Shown here: piece by piece, positions 15,287-24,277 of the stretch
How positions within the stretch are numbered: the stretch's first letter is position 1
How the letters are laid out: each line of letters starts with the position of its first letter
Assembly (NCBI RefSeq): GCF_009557055.1
Contig: NZ_CP045649.1
Span: 2,579,501 to 2,643,500 of the forward strand
Source: Nocardioides sp. dk884
GTDB taxonomy: Bacteria > Actinomycetota > Actinomycetes > Propionibacteriales > Nocardioidaceae
Length of the DNA stretch: 64,000 nucleotides
Direction: 5' to 3'
Position numbers and translations under genes: made by a program
Notes under the pieces: generated by a model
Told to the model about the DNA's origin: nothing
The model's input: the letters and a program-made list of their open reading frames with translations, nothing else
The model's database searches: none

Positions 15287-17365
15287 TCACCGTCCTCCGA
15301 CGCCGCTGGGTCGACCGAACCACTCCGGCACGACGGGGCGATCTGCGTCGACGGAGAGCTCCCACCGATGGGCGCCGACCTCGCGGAACCCGGCGCGCGC
15401 GAAGAGGTCCGCTGCGGGAGCGTTGCGCTCGGTCGGCACGAACGTCGCCGTCACCGGCCCCGGCCCCTCGGCGGCCAGCACACGGCTCACCAGTGCGATC
15501 TCCAGCCCGAATCCCATCGCCCGGCACGACATGATCACCGCGTCGAGCTCGCGACGCTCCCGCGCGAAGACCGCCAGCGCGACGACGCCGAGGTCCCCGA
15601 AGCGATCGCCCAGCGTGGCGACGTGCACGCCGTACCGCTCGTCGGCGAGGAGGTCGTCCACCTCGGCGGCGCTGCGACGCTGGGTGGTGGTGTTGAACTG
15701 GTTGGTCCGCTGCACCAGCTCGAGCACCCGGTCCCGGTCCTGCGGGCCGGCGGGGCGGACGTCGTAGCGCAACCGCAGGCTGCGCATCATGGTGGCGTAG
15801 TCGTGGGTCTGCGACAGCGCCGAGCGTCGCTCCGCGGCCTCGCGATACATCTCGGTACGACGGCGCGCCTCGGCCGTCTGCGTGGTCGACGGGAGCTCGA
15901 ACCAGCGTTCCAGTGCGCGTCGGGTCACCGGCGCTGCCGGGTCCATGGCCCGCACCCCGGGGACCTGCTCCGTCACCAACGCGCGCTCCACGGGGTTGTC
16001 GTCGAGAAGCACGAAAGCGGACGCCGCGAGGTCGAGCGCCGCGACCGCCTGGGAGACGTTGTCCGGCTTGGGCACCCAGTTGATCTGGTGCAGGACGAAG
16101 TCCTCCGGTGCGAGCTCCAGCTCGTCCCAGCGGATGGTCTGCGGATCGTTCTTGCTCAGCGCGACGAGGAGCACGCCCGCCTGCTTGAGGCGGAGCAGCA
16201 GCCGTTGCAGCTCCCGGTCGTGCACGACTGCCCCCTCCCCCATGACGCCCGCCCACAGGGTGTTGTCGAGGTCGACCAGGAGCACCTTCGCGCGGGCCAG
16301 CAACCGGTGGTCGTCCAGCACGCCGGCGTACTCCTCGGCGATGCGGGCACCGAGACGGGTGGTGTGGAAGTAACCGGCCGGCACGTCGGCCGGGTCGAAG
16401 AGCGGTCCGCCGATCCGGCGCGCGCCTCCCGCCGCCGCCACGACCGGTCCCTCGTCGAGCAGGATCGTGTTGGTGGTGTGTGCGACGACGTCCCGCACGC
16501 CCGCCCGCAGTGCCCGCAACAGCCGTCGCTGCCCCCACGAGTGCTCGGGCAGTGCGCCGAGCCGGCGACGCCAGCGTCCGACGGGGACGCCACCGGGTGC
16601 GTGGACGACGATCGTCGCGTCGGAGACCGACCGGATGTTCTCGATCGTCTCGCGCACGAGCTCCACCAGTCCCGCCACCGAGCGGGTCGCGCCGGGGGCA
16701 CCCCAAGGGGCCGCGGCCGCGCGCCACGCCGCGGTGAACGGCGGGACGCCCTCGAAGGTGAACAGCGAGAGCCCCACGACGTCGGGCCGGTAGGCGACGA
16801 CCTCGTTGACGATCGCGGAGTTGACCTCCGCGAGCTGCTGGCGGGTGCTGAAGAAGATGTGCCGGACATCCACCGGTGTCGCGGGCTCGCGCGCCACGAG
16901 CAGCGCCCGGGTCTCCACGAACAGGCAGTCGCCGATGAACAGGACGCGCGCGGACGGGTCCCGGTGCTCGGTCAGTCCGCGGTGCAGCTGCTCGAGCGGC
17001 TCGAGGGCGAGGTCGACCGGGAGCCGGTCCGCCACGAGCCCCGCGAGGCGGCCGAGCTCGCCGGGAAGTCGGCGCCCGAACTCCGCGGCACACCCCGACG
17101 CGTCGAGCTCCGCGGAGGCGTAGCGGCGACGCTCGTCGAGGTAGATCGCCGCATGGTCGGCTGAGCCGGAGAGCGCCCCGACCAGGACCCTGGCGAGCGG
17201 ACGGAGGTAGCGCTCCCGACGCTCCTCGGCGCGGCCGGCGACCGGAGAGCCGAAGGTCGGGCCGGCCTCCCCCAGCTCCTCCCAGAGATCGATGACGTCC
17301 TCGATCCGCTCCGCCAGCAGCGCTGCCAGCCGCGCGCTGACGTCGCGACTCTCCGTCAAGGTCAT
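15287..17365 (-). CDS. FkbH-like HAD-IIIC phosphatase family protein
   Basis: A 692-residue protein, longer than classical FkbH. The N-terminal half (residues ~140-340) contains an SGNH-like region (VLFIGDCLF, VGLSLFTFEG, AHTTNTILLDEG). The HAD domain has its nucleophile motif VDLDNTLWAGVMGE at about 363-376 and downstream ALSKND and LLDDNP motifs. The C-terminal 130 residues are GNAT-like (TTTQRR, VIMSCRAMGFGLE, ARAGFREVG). FkbH proteins load glyceryl-type extender units onto an acyl carrier protein in polyketide pathways, or act in surface sugar biosynthesis. Here no PKS, ACP or sugar gene is nearby, so the substrate is open. ATG at 17365 is preferred; another start ten codons upstream is possible. 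Confidence 0.82.
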   Translation of the reverse strand: MTLTESRDVSARLAALLAERIEDVIDLWEELGEAGPTFGSPVAGRAEERRERYLRPLARVLVGALSGSADHAAIYLDERRRYASAELDASGCAAEFGRRLPGELGRLAGLVADRLPVDLALEPLEQLHRGLTEHRDPSARVLFIGDCLFVETRALLVAREPATPVDVRHIFFSTRQQLAEVNSAIVNEVVAYRPDVVGLSLFTFEGVPPFTAAWRAAAAPWGAPGATRSVAGLVELVRETIENIRSVSDATIVVHAPGGVPVGRWRRRLGALPEHSWGQRRLLRALRAGVRDVVAHTTNTILLDEGPVVAAAGGARRIGGPLFDPADVPAGYFHTTRLGARIAEEYAGVLDDHRLLARAKVLLVDLDNTLWAGVMGEGAVVHDRELQRLLLRLKQAGVLLVALSKNDPQTIRWDELELAPEDFVLHQINWVPKPDNVSQAVAALDLAASAFVLLDDNPVERALVTEQVPGVRAMDPAAPVTRRALERWFELPSTTQTAEARRRTEMYREAAERRSALSQTHDYATMMRSLRLRYDVRPAGPQDRDRVLELVQRTNQFNTTTQRRSAAEVDDLLADERYGVHVATLGDRFGDLGVVALAVFARERRELDAVIMSCRAMGFGLEIALVSRVLAAEGPGPVTATFVPTERNAPAADLFARAGFREVGAHRWELSVDADRPVVPEWFGRPSGVGGR

Positions 17366-17463
17366 GGCCTCGACGTTAGGAATCCCGGTGGCCACCGGCG
17401 ACCACCCTTTTCGGTATCCCGCCGACCCTGTTCATCTGCCCCCGCGCAGTGTTGGGTGGAGGC

Positions 17464-18300
17464 ATGTGCCGATGGATGGCGTACTCAGGTGAGCCGATCC
17501 TGGCCGCGGACCTGCTGTTCCGCCCTCAGCACTCGCTGATCGACCAGAGCCTGCACTCCCGGATGGGCGCGACCACGACGAACGGCGACGGCTTCGGGAT
17601 CGGGTGGTACGGCGAGGGGCCGACGCCGGCGGTGTTCAAGAGCGTCGAGCCGGCGTGGAACGACGCGAACCTGCACGAGATCGCCGGGCAGATCCGCACG
17701 CCGCTGCTGTTCGCGCACGTGCGCGCGGCCACCGGCACGCCGGTCCAGCGCAGCAACTCCCACCCGTTCCGCCACGAGCAGTGGCTGTGGATGCACAACG
17801 GCTCGCTGCGCGGCTTCCACGACATCAAGCGCGAGCTGGTGATGGCGGTCGACCCCTCACTCTACGGTGACATCGAGGGCTCGACCGACTCCGAGACGCT
17901 CTTCTTCCTCGCCCTCACGTTCGGGTTGTACGACGACCCGATCGCCGCCGTCGAGCGCGCGGTCGGGTTCGTGGAGTCGGTGGGCCGCGCCCACGGGATC
18001 CAGGACCCGGTGCAGATGACAGTCGCGGCCGCCGACGGCGAGACCACGTGGGTGTTCCGCTACTCCAGCGAGCGGGCGAGCCGGACGCTGTACTACTCCA
18101 CCGAGATCGACGCGTTGCGCCGGCTGCACCCCGAGGTCGAGGTGCTGCACGAGCTCGGCGACGAGACCCGGCTGGTCGTCTCCGAACCGCTGCGCGACCT
18201 CGAGGGCGCGTGGACCGAGATGCCCGAGTCGTCGGCCGCCGTGGTGCGCCACGGGCACGACGACCTCCGGCCGTTCCACCCGGTCGCGCCGGCCGCGTAG
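17464..18300 (+). CDS. Class II glutamine amidotransferase (YafJ-like)
   Basis: The 278-residue protein begins Met-Cys, so removal of Met exposes Cys2 as the N-terminal nucleophile of class II (Ntn) glutamine amidotransferases. Further conserved blocks are GDGFGIGWYG, the substrate-binding FAHVRAATGTPVQRSNSHPF and MHNGSL, and STDSETLFF. The domain releases ammonia from glutamine. In stand-alone forms the acceptor is unknown, and the related EgtC acts as a gamma-glutamyl hydrolase in ergothioneine synthesis, but no other egt gene is here. GGAGG before the ATG supports this start over an upstream in-frame one. Divergent from the FkbH-like gene by about 100 bp. Confidence 0.9.
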   Translation: MCRWMAYSGEPILAADLLFRPQHSLIDQSLHSRMGATTTNGDGFGIGWYGEGPTPAVFKSVEPAWNDANLHEIAGQIRTPLLFAHVRAATGTPVQRSNSHPFRHEQWLWMHNGSLRGFHDIKRELVMAVDPSLYGDIEGSTDSETLFFLALTFGLYDDPIAAVERAVGFVESVGRAHGIQDPVQMTVAAADGETTWVFRYSSERASRTLYYSTEIDALRRLHPEVEVLHELGDETRLVVSEPLRDLEGAWTEMPESSAAVVRHGHDDLRPFHPVAPAA

Positions 18301-18309
18301 GACGCTGGG

Positions 18310-18675
18310 CTAGAACGAGAGCGGCGCCTCCACCGCGCGCACCACTCCGACGACCCGGGCCGACTCCCCCAGCCAGGTCGACCCGGCGTCGGTGAAGAGG
18401 GCCGGGCGTCCGATCTCCAGACCCCAGAACCCCACCAGCAGGTCCTCGCCGTCGCGTACGACGGCCAGCTCCCCGCGCACGGCCCGCGTCGCCGGCTGGT
18501 GGTGCAGCACGGTGCCGGGACCCCAGCCGCGGCTGGCGAACTCGGGCCCGGTCACCACGACCGTGCGGTCACCGACATCGCCGGCGTGCTCTCGCCGCGC
18601 CTGTCGAGCGGGCGCAGCCCCGCTGTCCCACAGGGACAGCTGACCCTCATCCGGACTCGAACGCATGTTCGCCAC
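18310..18675 (-). CDS. Hypothetical protein, 121 aa, S24-like beta fold possible
   Basis: I do not recognise a defined family. Residues ~45-120 have a run of strands (TVVVTGPEF, GTVLHHQ, GELAVVRDGEDLLVGFWG, ARVVGVVRAV) that resemble the C-terminal beta domain of LexA/S24 proteins. However, there is no HTH domain and no obvious catalytic Ser-Lys pair. The N-terminal 30 residues are polar and flexible. It is convergent with the amidotransferase gene (stop codons about 10 bases apart). The ATG at 18675 is chosen by position; the ribosome-binding site is weak. Confidence 0.5.
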   Translation of the reverse strand: MANMRSSPDEGQLSLWDSGAAPARQARREHAGDVGDRTVVVTGPEFASRGWGPGTVLHHQPATRAVRGELAVVRDGEDLLVGFWGLEIGRPALFTDAGSTWLGESARVVGVVRAVEAPLSF

Positions 18676-18786
18676 CCTACGGGACGGCGGCCGCTCCTGA
18701 CAGTGGTGGCGACCTCGCGGTCACCTGCCGCACACCCCCGAAAATGGCCGACATCGTCGTCGATTATGCGAATCCGCCGCCCGGGG

Positions 18787-18958
18787 TCTAATGTCTTCCT
18801 TGTTGAAGGGATCGCCGAACAGGCTTTCCTGGCCACGCAAGTAGTCGTGGCTCGTATCTCGTACTCCTGGTTTTCGGTTCGCTGGATATCAGCTCAGTTG
18901 GATGTCTTCAGCACCTCGAGGGCACGTCGCCCTCTGCACCGAACAAAGGAACATCATC
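18787..18958 (+). promoter_or_regulatory. Cold-shock gene leader region
   Basis: A 280-base gap precedes the cold-shock gene. TCTAAT at 18787-18792 is a plausible -10 element, which would give an untranslated leader of about 160 bases ending in AAAGGAACATCATC before the ATG. Long structured leaders are typical of cspA-type mRNAs and act in cold-dependent stability and translation. The promoter position is inferred. Confidence 0.4.
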
Positions 18959-19162
18959 ATGGCTCAGGGCACCGTCAAGTGGTTCAACGCTGACAAGGGC
19001 TTCGGCTTCATCGCTCAGGATGGCGGCGGCGAGGACGTGTTCGTCCACTACTCCGCGATCCAGACGCAGGGCTACAAGTCGCTCGACGAGAACCAGAAGG
19101 TCGAGTTCGACCTCGCCGCCGGTCCCAAGGGCCCGCAGGCTGAGAACGTTCGCGCGATCTGA
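18959..19162 (+). CDS. cspA: Cold-shock protein (CspA family)
   Basis: A 67-residue single cold-shock domain, the usual full length. RNP1 (KGFGFI, residues 14-19) and RNP2 (VFVHYSAI, 27-34) bind single-stranded RNA and DNA; GTVKWFN opens the domain. Such proteins act as RNA chaperones in the cytoplasm and are abundant in actinobacteria, often also outside cold shock. The ATG at 18959 has AAAGGA nine bases upstream. It is monocistronic, with a long leader and a strong terminator ten bases after the stop. Several paralogues are usual in such genomes, so the cspA symbol denotes the family. Confidence 0.96.
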   Translation: MAQGTVKWFNADKGFGFIAQDGGGEDVFVHYSAIQTQGYKSLDENQKVEFDLAAGPKGPQAENVRAI

Positions 19163-19172
19163 TCTCGCGATG

Positions 19173-19203
19173 AAAGGCCCGACCGCTCTGCGGTCGGGCC
19201 TTT
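19173..19203 (+). terminator. Strong intrinsic terminator after cspA
   Basis: A perfect 14-bp stem (19173-19186 with 19190-19203) around a TCT loop starts AAAGGCCC and ends GGGCCTTT. It begins 10 bases after the cspA stop. Because both flanks are A/T at the stem base, it can also serve the convergent GAPDH gene, whose stop is at 19227. Confidence 0.92.
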
Positions 19204-19226
19204 CGTGCATTTCCCGGGTCTGACGC

Positions 19227-20240
19227 TCAGCCACCCGAGTCGTCGCCCGCGACCAGCCGAGTGAGGTCGGCCAGCTGGCAGGCGTAGCCCCACTCGTTGT
19301 CGTACCAGCCGAAGACCTTGGCAAACGGTCCCGCCGCCTGGGTCAGCGCCGAGTCGAACACGCACGCGGCACTGTCGCCGATCACGTCACTGGAGACGAA
19401 CGGCTCGTCCTCGTAGCGCAGCCTGCCGGCCAGCGTGCCCGTCGCCGCCGCAGCGGCGAAGGCCTCGTTGATGTCGCTCGAGGTGACGTCCCGGTCCAGG
19501 ACGACGGCCAGATCGACGAGGGAGCCGTCGACGACCGGCACCCGCAGCGCCACCCCGTCGAGGCGACCGGCCAGCTCGGGGAGCACCTCGCCGACCGCCT
19601 TGGCGGCGCCCGTGGTGGTCGGAATGATGTTGATCGCTGCCGCACGGGCCCGCCGGGGGTCCTTGTGGGGTCCGTCGACCAGGTTCTGCCCGCCCGTGTA
19701 GGCGTGCACCGTCGACATCAGCCCCTGCCGCAGGCCGAAGGCGTCGTGCAGCACCTTCACCATCGGCGCCACGCAGTTCGTCGTGCACGAGGCGTTGGAG
19801 ACGACCTGGTGCGCGGACGGGTCGTACACGTGCTCATTGACCCCCATCACGATGCTCGCATCGACCCCCTTGCCTGGCGCCGAGATCACCACCCGGCTGG
19901 CTCCGGCACGCAGATGCTCGGCGGCCGTGTCGCGGCTGCGGAACTTGCCCGTGCACTCCACGACGACCTCGACCTCATGAGTGCCCCACGGCAGGTCGCC
20001 GGGTTCGCGGCCGGCACTGACCGGCACCCGCCGCCCGTCGATCACCAGGGCGTCGCCGTCGAGCTCGACGGTTCCCGCGAAGCGGCCGTAGGTGCTGTCG
20101 CGGCGCAGCAGCCGTCGCAGGCTGGCGACGTCCGCGAGGTCGTTGACCGCCACCACCTCCAGGTCGTCGCTCTGCGCAGCTCGGCGCAGGACCGCGCGGC
20201 CGATCCGGCCCAGCCCGTTGATACCCACTCGGATGCTCAT
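19227..20240 (-). CDS. gap: Glyceraldehyde-3-phosphate dehydrogenase, type I
   Basis: A 337-residue GAPDH that converts glyceraldehyde 3-phosphate to 1,3-bisphosphoglycerate with NAD. The nucleotide-binding GINGLGRIG starts at residue 7, and D34 after AVN indicates NAD rather than NADP preference. The catalytic C152 is in SNASCTTNC, the base histidine is in STVHAYTGGQ, and the C-terminal WYDNEWGYACQL is present. ATG at 20240 is preceded by AGGGAACGAG. It is not beside pgk or tpi, unlike the usual glycolytic gap operon, so it may be a second GAPDH copy with a specialised role. It ends against the cspA terminator. Confidence 0.94.
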   Translation of the reverse strand: MSIRVGINGLGRIGRAVLRRAAQSDDLEVVAVNDLADVASLRRLLRRDSTYGRFAGTVELDGDALVIDGRRVPVSAGREPGDLPWGTHEVEVVVECTGKFRSRDTAAEHLRAGASRVVISAPGKGVDASIVMGVNEHVYDPSAHQVVSNASCTTNCVAPMVKVLHDAFGLRQGLMSTVHAYTGGQNLVDGPHKDPRRARAAAINIIPTTTGAAKAVGEVLPELAGRLDGVALRVPVVDGSLVDLAVVLDRDVTSSDINEAFAAAAATGTLAGRLRYEDEPFVSSDVIGDSAACVFDSALTQAAGPFAKVFGWYDNEWGYACQLADLTRLVAGDDSGG

Positions 20241-20451
20241 CTCGTTCCCTTCGCGCGTGCCGACGTCACTCATCGCCCTCCAGGCTCGGCGTCGCGACCG
20301 GGGCGCGTCAGGGCCAAAGGCCGGGTTCGACCGGACCCTCCGCCTCCCCCGGCGCTGGCCACGGACCGTTTGCCTGACAGGGACAGCAGGCAGATACAGC
20401 AGGGCCGAGACAGCAGGGCACACCAGACCGGAGCCACCGAAGGAGGTCACC

Positions 20452-21066
20452 ATGCTCGGCACGCTCCTGGATCTGCTCGCCGGGCTGCCGCCGTGGCTGG
20501 TGCTGGTCGTCGTCTTCACCGTCCCCGCGGCCGAGGCCTCCTTGTTTTTCGGCGTCTTCATCCCCGGCGAGACCGCCGTGCTGCTGGGTGGCGTGATCGC
20601 CCACGAGGGCGGGGTCCCCGTATGGGCGGTCGTCGTCGCTGCCGCAGCCGGTGCCGCCACCGGCGACCAGGCCGGGTTCCTGCTCGGGCGCCGGTACGGC
20701 GACCGCCTCGTGGCCCGCATGCCCGCGTTCGTACGCCGGTCCGGCGACCTCGACCGCGCCCTCGACCTGGTCCGCAGACGCGGCGCCACGGCGGTGGCGA
20801 TCGGTCGCTGGGTGGCATTCCTCCGTGCGATCCTGCCGGGCGTCGCCGGCACCAGTGGCATGCGCTGGGCACCCTTCACGGTCGCGAACGTGCTCGGCGG
20901 CACCCTGTGGGCCACGGCCATCGCCCTGGCCGGCTACGTCGTCGGCGCGTCGTACCGCGCCCTGGCCCAAGACCTCGGCGCCGTCGGCGACGTGGCGGTG
21001 GGGGTCCTGGTGGTCGTGCTGGTCGCGGTGTGGCTGCGTGGCCGGCGGGCGCGGGGGGCGCGCTAG
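20452..21066 (+). CDS. DedA/VTT-family membrane protein
   Basis: The 204-residue protein has the DedA (SNARE-associated/VTT) layout: a first helix (WLVLVVVFTVPAAEASLFF), a re-entrant segment with FIPGETAVLLGG, a helix with GAATGDQAGFLLGRRYG, the conserved GRWVAFLRAILPGVAGTSGM loop with its essential arginines, and two final helices. The family takes part in phospholipid (undecaprenyl phosphate) flipping and membrane-potential homeostasis. GAAGGAGG lies just ahead of the ATG. It is divergent from GAPDH with about 210 bp between and appears monocistronic. Confidence 0.9.
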   Translation: MLGTLLDLLAGLPPWLVLVVVFTVPAAEASLFFGVFIPGETAVLLGGVIAHEGGVPVWAVVVAAAAGAATGDQAGFLLGRRYGDRLVARMPAFVRRSGDLDRALDLVRRRGATAVAIGRWVAFLRAILPGVAGTSGMRWAPFTVANVLGGTLWATAIALAGYVVGASYRALAQDLGAVGDVAVGVLVVVLVAVWLRGRRARGAR

Positions 21067-21138
21067 GTGGGGCGAAGCACTGCACCGGACATTCTCTGTT
21101 CCACTGCCGATGTCGGCGGCACTTGCGAGGATCGCCGG

Positions 21139-21972
21139 ATGAAGATGAGAGTCGAGGCCGGCGACGAAGTGGAGCTGGCTGATCGCGACATCACTGTCAG
21201 CGAGTTGGCTGCGCAGTGCCTTCCTCTCGCGCGCGCCTACCTCATCGGGGTAGCCCGGGCGGGCGGTCAGGTTACCTACGGGGAGATGGTGCGCGACCTC
21301 GAGCTGACCTACGCACCCAACGGCATGGGTCATCTGCTCGACGTCCTCTCTGTGGACTGCCTCGAACGCGACGAGCCGTCACTGGCAGCCCTCGTGGTCT
21401 CGGCGGACACGCTCGAAGTGGGCTACGGCTACGGATCGGACCCGGAGACCGAGCGGCCGCTCCTCTACCGCCGTTGGCTCTCACGCACGATCGAGGGCGG
21501 CGGGGTCGAACAGCTCGGACCGATCCGCGGCACCTGCCCGGAGTGCGGCTCCGCCGATGTGACACGTATCCAATGGGGGATGCCCGGCCCGGAGGGGCCC
21601 GCAGGTTCCCTGCGCCCTCCATGGCTTCACTCCGGCGGCTGCGTCGTCGGTCAGTACGACGCGATCTGCGAGGAGTGCGACCAACGGTGGTGGGCGACCG
21701 AAGACGGGACCACCGCCGACCTTCACTCCCCTGATGCTCTCTATTTCTACGCCGACGCGCGCGGGGTCGACGACCTCGCGGACTGGATTTCGGATGCCAC
21801 GCAGCTCGACGCCTCCGTCCGCCGCGGCCCCGATGTCCCCGATGTCCTCACCGTCCACTTCGCGCGGAGCGGCGTCGACATCCGGTTTCCCACCACCCTC
21901 GCCGAGTTCTGGCAGACCGTTCACGGGGCCCATGCCCAGGCCCTTGAGGAGCTGGAGCCAGGAGACCGCTGA
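21139..21972 (+). CDS. Hypothetical protein with C-terminal-half zinc ribbon
   Basis: A 277-residue protein. Residues ~20-100 form a small domain with ARAYLIGVARAGGQVTYGEM and MGHLLDVLSVDCL, similar in style to a domain of predicted nucleic-acid-associated proteins that scan for 'TYGE-[LIM]'. In the middle, CPECGSAD and CEECDQRWW, about 50 residues apart, make a four-cysteine zinc ribbon. The rest is acidic. I cannot name the family with certainty; a restriction- or nucleic-acid-related role is possible. ATG at 21139 is the first start after the DedA gene. It is convergent with the catabolic ligase gene (stop codons about 15 bases apart). Confidence 0.6.
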   Translation: MKMRVEAGDEVELADRDITVSELAAQCLPLARAYLIGVARAGGQVTYGEMVRDLELTYAPNGMGHLLDVLSVDCLERDEPSLAALVVSADTLEVGYGYGSDPETERPLLYRRWLSRTIEGGGVEQLGPIRGTCPECGSADVTRIQWGMPGPEGPAGSLRPPWLHSGGCVVGQYDAICEECDQRWWATEDGTTADLHSPDALYFYADARGVDDLADWISDATQLDASVRRGPDVPDVLTVHFARSGVDIRFPTTLAEFWQTVHGAHAQALEELEPGDR

Positions 21973-21988
21973 CCCCGGCCAACCGTAC

Positions 21989-23488
21989 TCAGCCGCGAAC
22001 GACCCCCGCCGGACCGTCCTCCGCCATCCCGCGCAGGGCGGCGCGGGAGAGCTTGCCGGTGGCGGTGCGGGGCAGCTGCTCGAGCACGACGTACTCCCCC
22101 GGCACCTTGTACGGCGAGAGCCGGGCGCGGGCGTGGGCGGTCAGCTCGGCACTGGTGGGCGCCTGGCCCGCCGGGATCACGCACGCCAGCAGTCGCTGGC
22201 CCGCGCGCGCGTCGCGCACCCCGACCACGGCCACATCGGCGATCTGTGGGTGCTCACGCAGCACCGCCTCGACCTCACGGGGGTCGACGTTGAAGCCGGA
22301 GACGATGATCGTGTCCCCCGCCCGACCCGTGATCGCGAGGCGCCCGGCGGCGTCGAGCTCGCCCAGGTCACCGGTGTCGAACCAGGCGTCGGGGTCGACG
22401 TCCGGAGCGGCGAGGTCCGGGCGGCACACGTGGTAGCCGCGCACCTGCACCCGGCCACGCAGGCCGGCCGAGACGGCGGCTCCGGCGTCGTCGCTGATCC
22501 GCACCTCGCAGTCCGGCAGCGGCACCATCCACGGCACCGGGCCGTCCGGCCGAGCCGGCAGCTCACCCAGCGCGACGGTGCCGCTGGTCTCCGTCATCCC
22601 GTAGCCGGCCACCACGCGCGGGATCGCGAGGTGCTCCGCGAGCCGCGCCATGTCGGGGGCCGAGACCTCGGTGCTGCCCACGATGGCGAGGCGGGTGTGG
22701 CGTCTCGCGGCGTCCGCGTCCAGCGCGGCGAGGTCGTGGTAGATCGTGGGCGGTCCGGCAAGCACGGTGATCCGCTCCTCGTGCAGCAGTCGCGTCAGCC
22801 GGGACGGGTCGTAGCCGGGCAGCAGCCGGACCGTTGCCCCGGCCATCATCGCGACCAGCAGGATCCCGTTGAAGCCGAACGAGTGGGCCAGCGGCACCGT
22901 CGCCAGCCAGACGTCGTCGTCCACGGCCCCCAGGACCCGCGCGACGTGGTCGTAGACCCGGAGCAGCTGGGCGTGGGTCATCGGCACCGCCTTGACCGCC
23001 CCCGAGGTGCCGGAGCTGCAGAGCACCAGCGCCGCATCGTCGGCCCGCGCCAGCCTCAGACCCGCACTGATCAACGGCTCCGGCTCCGGCACCGGAGCCA
23101 GCGCCTCGAGCTCGGCGAACCTCACCGCACCGGCCACGGCCGGCACCGTGTCGTCCTGGAGCACCAGGCGCGGGGCGAGCCGGTCCAGCAGCCGCTCGCG
23201 CTCGGCCTCGGGGACCCGGTGTCCCAGGGGTGCCACGGTCGCGCCGGCCAGCAGCACGCCGTACGCCGCGACGACCCACGCGACCCGGTTGGGGCCCTGC
23301 ACGACCACCCGGTCACCCGCGACCACCCCCCGCTCGCGGAGCAACCGGGCCACTGCCCGCGCCCGCGACGCGAGCTCGGCATAGCTGAGCCTGACCTCGT
23401 CGTCCTGCACGGCTGACCGGTCCGGGTGGGTGCCGGCGCGGAGCTCGCACAGCTCACCGAGCGTGCGAGCACCACCGATGTCGGCCAT
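21989..23488 (-). CDS. AMP-forming acyl-CoA synthetase
   Basis: The 499-residue ANL-superfamily ligase activates a carboxylic acid with ATP and joins it to CoA. The P-loop LCSSGTSGAVKAVP replaces the more usual YSSGTTG-type motif. GYGMTETSG is the A5 motif, FDTGDLGELD and AITGRAGDTIIVSGFNVDPRE carry the hinge and adenylate contacts, and the final catalytic lysine is in RTATGKLSR. It is the last gene of the operon hydrolase-monooxygenase-SDR-ligase, so its substrate is probably the acid left after ketone oxygenation and ester cleavage. ATG at 23488 gives an N-terminus of normal length; the ribosome-binding site is weak. Confidence 0.88.
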   Translation of the reverse strand: MADIGGARTLGELCELRAGTHPDRSAVQDDEVRLSYAELASRARAVARLLRERGVVAGDRVVVQGPNRVAWVVAAYGVLLAGATVAPLGHRVPEAERERLLDRLAPRLVLQDDTVPAVAGAVRFAELEALAPVPEPEPLISAGLRLARADDAALVLCSSGTSGAVKAVPMTHAQLLRVYDHVARVLGAVDDDVWLATVPLAHSFGFNGILLVAMMAGATVRLLPGYDPSRLTRLLHEERITVLAGPPTIYHDLAALDADAARRHTRLAIVGSTEVSAPDMARLAEHLAIPRVVAGYGMTETSGTVALGELPARPDGPVPWMVPLPDCEVRISDDAGAAVSAGLRGRVQVRGYHVCRPDLAAPDVDPDAWFDTGDLGELDAAGRLAITGRAGDTIIVSGFNVDPREVEAVLREHPQIADVAVVGVRDARAGQRLLACVIPAGQAPTSAELTAHARARLSPYKVPGEYVVLEQLPRTATGKLSRAALRGMAEDGPAGVVRG

Positions 23489-23551
23489 GCCCGCATCCAA
23501 GCAAAGCCCGCGCGCGCGTGTCCTCCTCTTCCCACCCATCGAACCTGGGAC

Positions 23552-24277
23552 TCAGGCGGTGGCGCCCCCGTCGACCACGAAGTCCGCGCCGGTCGTGTAG
23601 GCGCTGGCGTCGCTGGCCAGAAACGCGACCATCGCCGCCACCTCCTCCGCGGTGCCGCGCCGCGGGATCGGCAGGTGCGAGAGGTCCATCGTGCTGCTGG
23701 CGATCATCGGGGTGTCCACCGAGCCGGGGCACACGCAGTTGACCCGGATGCCTCGCGGCCCCAGCTCCCGCGCGGCCGATCGGCTGGCGCCGCGGAGCCC
23801 CCACTTGGAGGCGGCGTACGGCAGAGCGCCGTCGTGCCCGCGCAGCCCCGAGATCGAGGCGACGTTGACGATCGAGGACCCCCTCGGCATGAGCGGTACG
23901 GCGACCTGCATGCCGAGCACCGGTCCCAGCAGGTTGACGTCCAGCAGCGCCCGCAGGTCCTGCTCGGGCCACTCGGTCAGGTCCCCGGTGCGGTAGACCC
24001 CTGCGTTGTTGACCAGCACGTCGAGGCGGCCGTGCTCGGCGCGGACCGCCTCCAGCACGCGCGCCCAGTCCGCTGAGGAGGACGTGTCGTGCCGGTGGTG
24101 GCTGGCGCGGTCCCCGAGCCGTTTCGCGAGCGCGCCGACCTCCTCGGCGAGGACGTCGGTGAGCACCACCGTGGCGCCCAGGTCGACGAACAGCTCGGCC
24201 TCGGCGGCGCCCTGCCCCCGGGCGGCACCCGTCACCAGCGCGACCTTGCCGGTGAGGTCGATCAGCGGGGCGCTCAC
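23552..24277 (-). CDS. Short-chain dehydrogenase/reductase
   Basis: A 241-residue classical SDR. The cofactor motif TGAARGQG is at residues 16-23, D41 at the end of the second strand favours NAD, NNAG is at 90-93, and the catalytic Ser141, Tyr154 and Lys158 (YAASK) are all present. It likely interconverts an alcohol and a ketone. The GTG start overlaps the stop of the monooxygenase gene (GTGA), so translation is coupled. In this operon a simple role is to make the ketone that the monooxygenase then oxygenates, or to oxidise a hydroxy acid made by the hydrolase. Confidence 0.9.
   Translation of the reverse strand: MSAPLIDLTGKVALVTGAARGQGAAEAELFVDLGATVVLTDVLAEEVGALAKRLGDRASHHRHDTSSSADWARVLEAVRAEHGRLDVLVNNAGVYRTGDLTEWPEQDLRALLDVNLLGPVLGMQVAVPLMPRGSSIVNVASISGLRGHDGALPYAASKWGLRGASRSAARELGPRGIRVNCVCPGSVDTPMIASSTMDLSHLPIPRRGTAEEVAAMVAFLASDASAYTTGADFVVDGGATA

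Noticed and set aside
15095..17164. A 689-codon plus-strand frame
   Set aside because: Antisense to the FkbH-like gene, whose HAD motif and domain order are clear.
21734..23416. A 560-codon plus-strand frame
   Set aside because: Antisense to the acyl-CoA ligase; rich in His/Arg/Gln without domain resemblance.
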